This document shows positions 60,506-64,000 of a stretch of 64,000 nucleotides of DNA, piece by piece. Both the position numbers and the translations under genes were made by a program. The notes beneath the pieces were generated by a model, which made no database searches, was not told the DNA's origin, and saw only the letters and a list, made by a program, of their open reading frames with translations. Source of the stretch: Candidatus Cohnella colombiensis. Lineage in GTDB: Bacteria > Bacillota > Bacilli > Paenibacillales > Paenibacillaceae. The first letter of the stretch is position 1. Each line of letters opens with the position of its first letter. Location of the stretch: the NCBI GenBank assembly GCA_029203125.1, contig CP119317.1, positions 2,170,001 to 2,234,000 of the forward strand, read 5' to 3'.

Positions 60506-62431
60506 TTAAGGCTGCGAATTAGCTAAGTAAATCCGAATGACAGAGCCACGCTCTACCTTCGCCCCTGCCGCAGGCGCTTGTCGGATAACAGTGTTTCCAC
60601 TACCTGAAGCAGACAGCTGGAAGTTCATATTCATATCCTCATAAATATCCGATACCGTTTTCCCAACTAAATTTGGCACTTTGACAATTGGTGTATCCCC
60701 ATATTTAAATTCTTTCTCTACTTGATTCGTACGCGGCTGCACGCCTAAATATGGCAATGCATCTGCCATAATGTTATGAACGATAGGGGCAACGACGACA
60801 CCCCCGAACTGAATACCCTGTGGATTATCGACTGCGACATAGACGACAAGCTTTGGATCGTCGGCTGGTGCGAAGCCTACGAACGATACAATATGCTCAT
60901 TCGCTGAGTATCGTCCATTCACGACCATCTGTGCGGTACCCGTCTTGCCACCTACGCGATAGCCCTCTAGAAATGCGTTACGCCCTGTTCCTTGCGCGAC
61001 AACGCTCTCCAGCGCCTCACGCACCTTCTTAGACGTCTCTTCAGATATCACCTGACGGACGAGCTGGGGCTGCGTTTCTTCTAGCACCATACCCGTATCC
61101 GGCTGTATCCAAGATTTGGAGACAAATGGCTTGTAGAGCTTGCCCCCATTAATCGCAGCCGCAACAGCAGCGATTTGCTGAATCGGGGTTACAGACACCC
61201 CTTGGCCAAACGCAGTCGTCGCTAGCTCCACAGGACCGACACGAGCTAGCTTGAACAAAATCCCATTTTCTTCCCCTTGCAAATCGATACCTGTCTTTTT
61301 CCCAAAACCAAACGCGCTAATATATGAAAATAACTTTTCTTTCCCTAACCGTTGCCCAAGAGCGACAAACCCGGGGTTGCAGGAGTTTTCTACGACTTCG
61401 AGGAACGTTTGACTACCGTGTCCGCCCTTCTTCCAGCAACGCAGCTTAGCGCCTGCTACGTCCACATAACCAGGATCGTAGAAATGCTCATGTTTAAGAT
61501 CGACCTTCTTCTCCTCGATCGCTGCTGCAAGTGTAATAATTTTAAACGTGGAACCCGGCTCATAGGTCATCCAAATAGGCAAATTACGATTATAAACCTC
61601 TGAAGCGACTTCTTGATATTTATCCGGTTGGAATGTCGGCCTACTACCCATCGCTAGAATTTCGCCTGTGTTCGGGTCCATCGCTATCGCAATCGCTCCA
61701 CGAGGTTGATACTGGAGCATCGCCTGATCAAGCTCACGCTCCACGATCGACTGCACCGTCTGATCAATAGTGAGCTGTAGCGTCAAGCCATCCTTTGGAG
61801 CATTGAACGTGTCAGATGAATTGGGCATCTGTCTTCCTGCAGCATCTGCCAAATAATTGACACCGCCTTTAATTCCAGTTAATCGATCATTATATTGGAG
61901 TTCAAGTCCAGTTAGTCCTTGGTTGTAGCTTCCTGTAAATCCCAGCACATGAGATGCCATGTTGCCAAATGGATAAAAGCGTTTGTTATCTTCGGCAACT
62001 ACGATGCCAGGCAGTGAAAGATCACGGATTTGTTGTGCTTTCTCGGTCGTAACTTTACGTCCCCCTGGCTGAAGACCAACGATCATCGCTCGTTTCGTTA
62101 GCAGACCATATATTTTATCCTCAGACATCCCCAACACACCTGAAAGCTGATGTGCAGATTCTCTCGCATCTTTAATTTGTGCTGGAATCGCCATTATCGT
62201 TGGAGAACTAATATTGTAAGCAAGCCGGACACCATTGCGATCCGTAATTTCTCCACGCTTTGCTGCGTAGGGAATGTTTCGCCGCCATGAATCCTCCGCT
62301 TTCTTCGTGATGTCATCACCAATTGCGAGTTGAACATAACCAAGCCGTACAAGCAATGCCAGAAAAGCAACAACTGCAAAAATAAGTGCTACATAAAGCC
62401 GTTTGCGCACTGTCACTTGTGATACTTTCAA
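60506..62431 (-). CDS. spoVD: SpoVD, class B penicillin-binding protein for the spore cortex
   Basis: A 641-residue transpeptidase. A short cytoplasmic end and one helix (LYVALIFAVVAFLALLVRLG) are followed by the PBP dimerisation domain. The transpeptidase motifs are TYEPGSTFK (Ser about 293), ENSCN (S-x-N, about 350) and VGGKTGTAQ (about 495). A single PASTA domain ends the protein (PNLVGKTVSDIYEDMN). The start is TTG, and its ribosome site AAGGGGG lies in the 3' arm of a terminator-type hairpin. SpoVD works with SpoVE in cortex synthesis. The Bacillus order pbpB-spoVD-murE is kept. Confidence 0.93.
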   Translation of the reverse strand: MKVSQVTVRKRLYVALIFAVVAFLALLVRLGYVQLAIGDDITKKAEDSWRRNIPYAAKRGEITDRNGVRLAYNISSPTIMAIPAQIKDARESAHQLSGVLGMSEDKIYGLLTKRAMIVGLQPGGRKVTTEKAQQIRDLSLPGIVVAEDNKRFYPFGNMASHVLGFTGSYNQGLTGLELQYNDRLTGIKGGVNYLADAAGRQMPNSSDTFNAPKDGLTLQLTIDQTVQSIVERELDQAMLQYQPRGAIAIAMDPNTGEILAMGSRPTFQPDKYQEVASEVYNRNLPIWMTYEPGSTFKIITLAAAIEEKKVDLKHEHFYDPGYVDVAGAKLRCWKKGGHGSQTFLEVVENSCNPGFVALGQRLGKEKLFSYISAFGFGKKTGIDLQGEENGILFKLARVGPVELATTAFGQGVSVTPIQQIAAVAAAINGGKLYKPFVSKSWIQPDTGMVLEETQPQLVRQVISEETSKKVREALESVVAQGTGRNAFLEGYRVGGKTGTAQMVVNGRYSANEHIVSFVGFAPADDPKLVVYVAVDNPQGIQFGGVVVAPIVHNIMADALPYLGVQPRTNQVEKEFKYGDTPIVKVPNLVGKTVSDIYEDMNMNFQLSASGSGNTVIRQAPAAGAKVERGSVIRIYLANSQP

Positions 62432-62432
62432 C

Positions 62433-62504
62433 TAAAAAAACCCCCTTCGCCGGAACGTCAGAACAAGCTATTGCTTAGTTCAGACTATTCTTGGACAAAG
62501 GGGG
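62433..62504 (-). terminator. Terminator-like hairpin overlapping the spoVD ribosome site
   Basis: CCCCCTT pairs with AAGGGGG on the minus strand. Inside are GTC-T-GAAC with GTTC-T-GAC, and AAGC with GCTT. Seven T follow, and two bases later is the TTG of spoVD. The 3' arm AAGGGGG is also the only Shine-Dalgarno box of spoVD, so the folded form would both end pbpB transcripts and hide the ribosome site. Confidence 0.8.
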
Positions 62505-62514
62505 ATAGAACAAG

Positions 62515-64000
62515 CTATTCCGCAGGTTGACTATCGTCAATCGTGCCATCCTCGGTTGTGGGATCATCCGTATTTTCACTGTACAGTTCTCCGGAGAAAG
62601 TAGATTCTCCTGGTGGTGAGAGCGTTAAGCTGATTGACCATTTCTCACCATTCTTCACTGCTTTTTGATCGATTACATATCCTGTTCCCGTAATTTTAAA
62701 TTCAGCTTGCAACAATGTGCACATCTCGATCGCATCGCGAAGTGACAGTCCTCTTAAGTCAGGTACGCTACCGGGCTTGGCATCTGTCAACAGATAGACG
62801 CGCTGTGAAGGTGGCATTGCAGTCCCGCCCTTAGGAAGCTGCTGTAGCACCTTATCCCCTGTACCGAGGACGCCAACAGGGAACATCCGTTGTTTGATCA
62901 TCGTGTGTGCTAAGGAAACGTTCATCCCCACTACGTCAGGGATTGTCGCTGTAATCTCAACTTCCTTCGTCGAACTGCTGGAATCTTTGGCCATTGATTC
63001 TGCCTTTACTTTTTCTTCTTCAGTCAAATCTGGAAAAATCCCAAGGCGCTCTAATGATTTCCGCATGATTTCTTTAAAAATTGGTGCAACCAGCGCACCA
63101 CCACCCGCATTTTCTACTTGCGGTTCATCAATGATGACATAGAGAACAATTTTCGGATTTTCGACAGGTGCGTAACCGATGAACGACACAACATACTTAT
63201 CTTTAGAGTATCCGCCATTTTCGGATTGGACAACTTTCTGCGCAGTTCCTGTCTTTCCTGCGATGCGATAGCCGGGAATGTAAGCTCTGCGTCCCGTACC
63301 GATAAGCTGATCGCTAACGACCTGTTCCAAATAATCGCCAACTGTACGAGAGGTCGCTTCTGAAATGACCTGTCGGATGAATTTCGGCTCAGTTTCTGTA
63401 ATCTCACCCGTGTTAGGATCAGTAATCGATTTCACAACGTGAGGCTGCATGAGCTTACCACCATTCGCTACTGCAGCTACAGCAGCCACTTGTTGAATCG
63501 GTGTAACCAACACTTTACCTTGCCCAAGCGCCGCAGTAGCCACTTCAGATGGATAGTTTAAACTGAAAGAACGAGAGATCTCATTCGGTAGCTCAATACC
63601 TGTTTTCTGTCCAAAGCCGAAGGCGTTAATATATTCAACAAGCTTCTGCTTACCTAGCATTTGATAGCCTAGCTTGACAAAGGCGACGTTACTAGAATGC
63701 TTAAGACCTTCAAGATATGTAATTTGACCCCACCCAACCCAGTTATAATCACGGATCGGTCTATCTTTTTCATAGTAAACGATCGAACCCGACTGATAAA
63801 CGTCATCCGGCTTGAACAGTCCTTCCTCAACAGCGGCTGCTAACGTTACAATTTTAAACGTGGAGCCTGGTTCATAGACCGATTGAACGGCATTGTTATG
63901 GAATGACGCTTGATTTTTCGTCTCCCAATACGTATTGGGATCGAAGTTCGGGAAGCTTGACATTCCGAGTATTTCCATCGTATTGGGATCTGCGGCAATC
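62515..64000 (-). CDS. pbpB: Class B penicillin-binding protein PbpB/FtsI, 5' end outside the window
   Basis: The C-terminal 495 residues of the division transpeptidase; the membrane helix and start lie beyond base 64000. The frame is open to the edge, where it reads IAADPNTMEILGMS. Motifs are VYEPGSTFK, KHSSN (S-x-N) and AGKTGTAQK. Two PASTA domains follow (IPDVVGMNVSLAHTMI and VPDLRGLSLRDAIEM), against one in SpoVD. The acidic tail is short. A terminator-type hairpin separates it from spoVD. It should cross-link septal peptidoglycan with a SEDS partner. Confidence 0.94.
   Translation of the reverse strand, partial: IAADPNTMEILGMSSFPNFDPNTYWETKNQASFHNNAVQSVYEPGSTFKIVTLAAAVEEGLFKPDDVYQSGSIVYYEKDRPIRDYNWVGWGQITYLEGLKHSSNVAFVKLGYQMLGKQKLVEYINAFGFGQKTGIELPNEISRSFSLNYPSEVATAALGQGKVLVTPIQQVAAVAAVANGGKLMQPHVVKSITDPNTGEITETEPKFIRQVISEATSRTVGDYLEQVVSDQLIGTGRRAYIPGYRIAGKTGTAQKVVQSENGGYSKDKYVVSFIGYAPVENPKIVLYVIIDEPQVENAGGGALVAPIFKEIMRKSLERLGIFPDLTEEEKVKAESMAKDSSSSTKEVEITATIPDVVGMNVSLAHTMIKQRMFPVGVLGTGDKVLQQLPKGGTAMPPSQRVYLLTDAKPGSVPDLRGLSLRDAIEMCTLLQAEFKITGTGYVIDQKAVKNGEKWSISLTLSPPGESTFSGELYSENTDDPTTEDGTIDDSQPAE

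Overview
The window looks like the chromosome of an endospore-forming Bacillota bacterium, most probably of the family Paenibacillaceae. The evidence is the gene set and its order: the division and cell wall (dcw) cluster continues into spoIIGA-sigE-sigG and the ylm genes, followed by divIVA, a T-box-controlled ileS, lspA, rluD and a PyrR-controlled pyr operon. YteA, YmaF, YjcZ-like and YmxH-type spore proteins are also present. The DNPR motif in MurE points to meso-diaminopimelate peptidoglycan. The genus is inference.

Left edge (1-5.2 kb): an accessory region. It holds a DEAH helicase with a nuclease-like C-terminus, a partial PD-(D/E)XK-like gene running off the edge, a RadC-family gene behind a two-hairpin leader, and a truncated XRE regulator. 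The region stops at a tRNA-Leu gene beside a short direct repeat. This looks like an integrated defence island with a decayed end. From 5.4 to 8.3 kb lie small spore or envelope genes (ymaF, an L,D-transpeptidase, yjcZ-like, a lipoprotein), two CAU tRNAs and yycC.

8.3-22.1 kb: a five-gene minus-strand ABC export operon (ATPase, HlyD-like lipoprotein, FtsX permease, a second ATPase with an AbrB-like tail, a solute-binding lipoprotein). Then come glnS and a lipoprotein NagZ on the plus strand, a two-gene ABC-2 exporter, an orphan YvyF-like protein and a sugar transferase.

22.2-38.3 kb: the pyrimidine operon pyrR-pyrC-carA-carB-pyrF-pyrE, with a recognisable promoter, PyrR-binding loop and attenuator. 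No pyrB, pyrK or pyrD lies in it. Upstream are dapL, rluD-lspA, yteA on the opposite strand, a repeat array, a DUF5665 gene, and ileS (type 2) with a T-box leader.

38.3-64 kb: divIVA, ylmH, ylmG, sepF, ylmE, ylmD, ylmC, sigG, sigE, spoIIGA; then a transposase-like gene flanked by repeat arrays; then ftsZ, ftsA, divIB, murA, murB, murG, spoVE, murD, mraY, murF, murE, spoVD and a partial pbpB. All except the transposase-like gene are on the minus strand. This module builds septal peptidoglycan, places the septum and switches on the mother-cell and forespore sigma factors.

The most unusual signal is a 24-29 bp repeat present in 18 copies at four intergenic places (8.2, 33.9-34.3, 45.3-45.6 and 46.8-46.9 kb). 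The last two arrays face each other in inverted orientation around an IS1595/ISXO2-like gene whose catalytic half appears degenerate. This resembles the REP/RAYT arrangement of other bacteria but with a different protein family.
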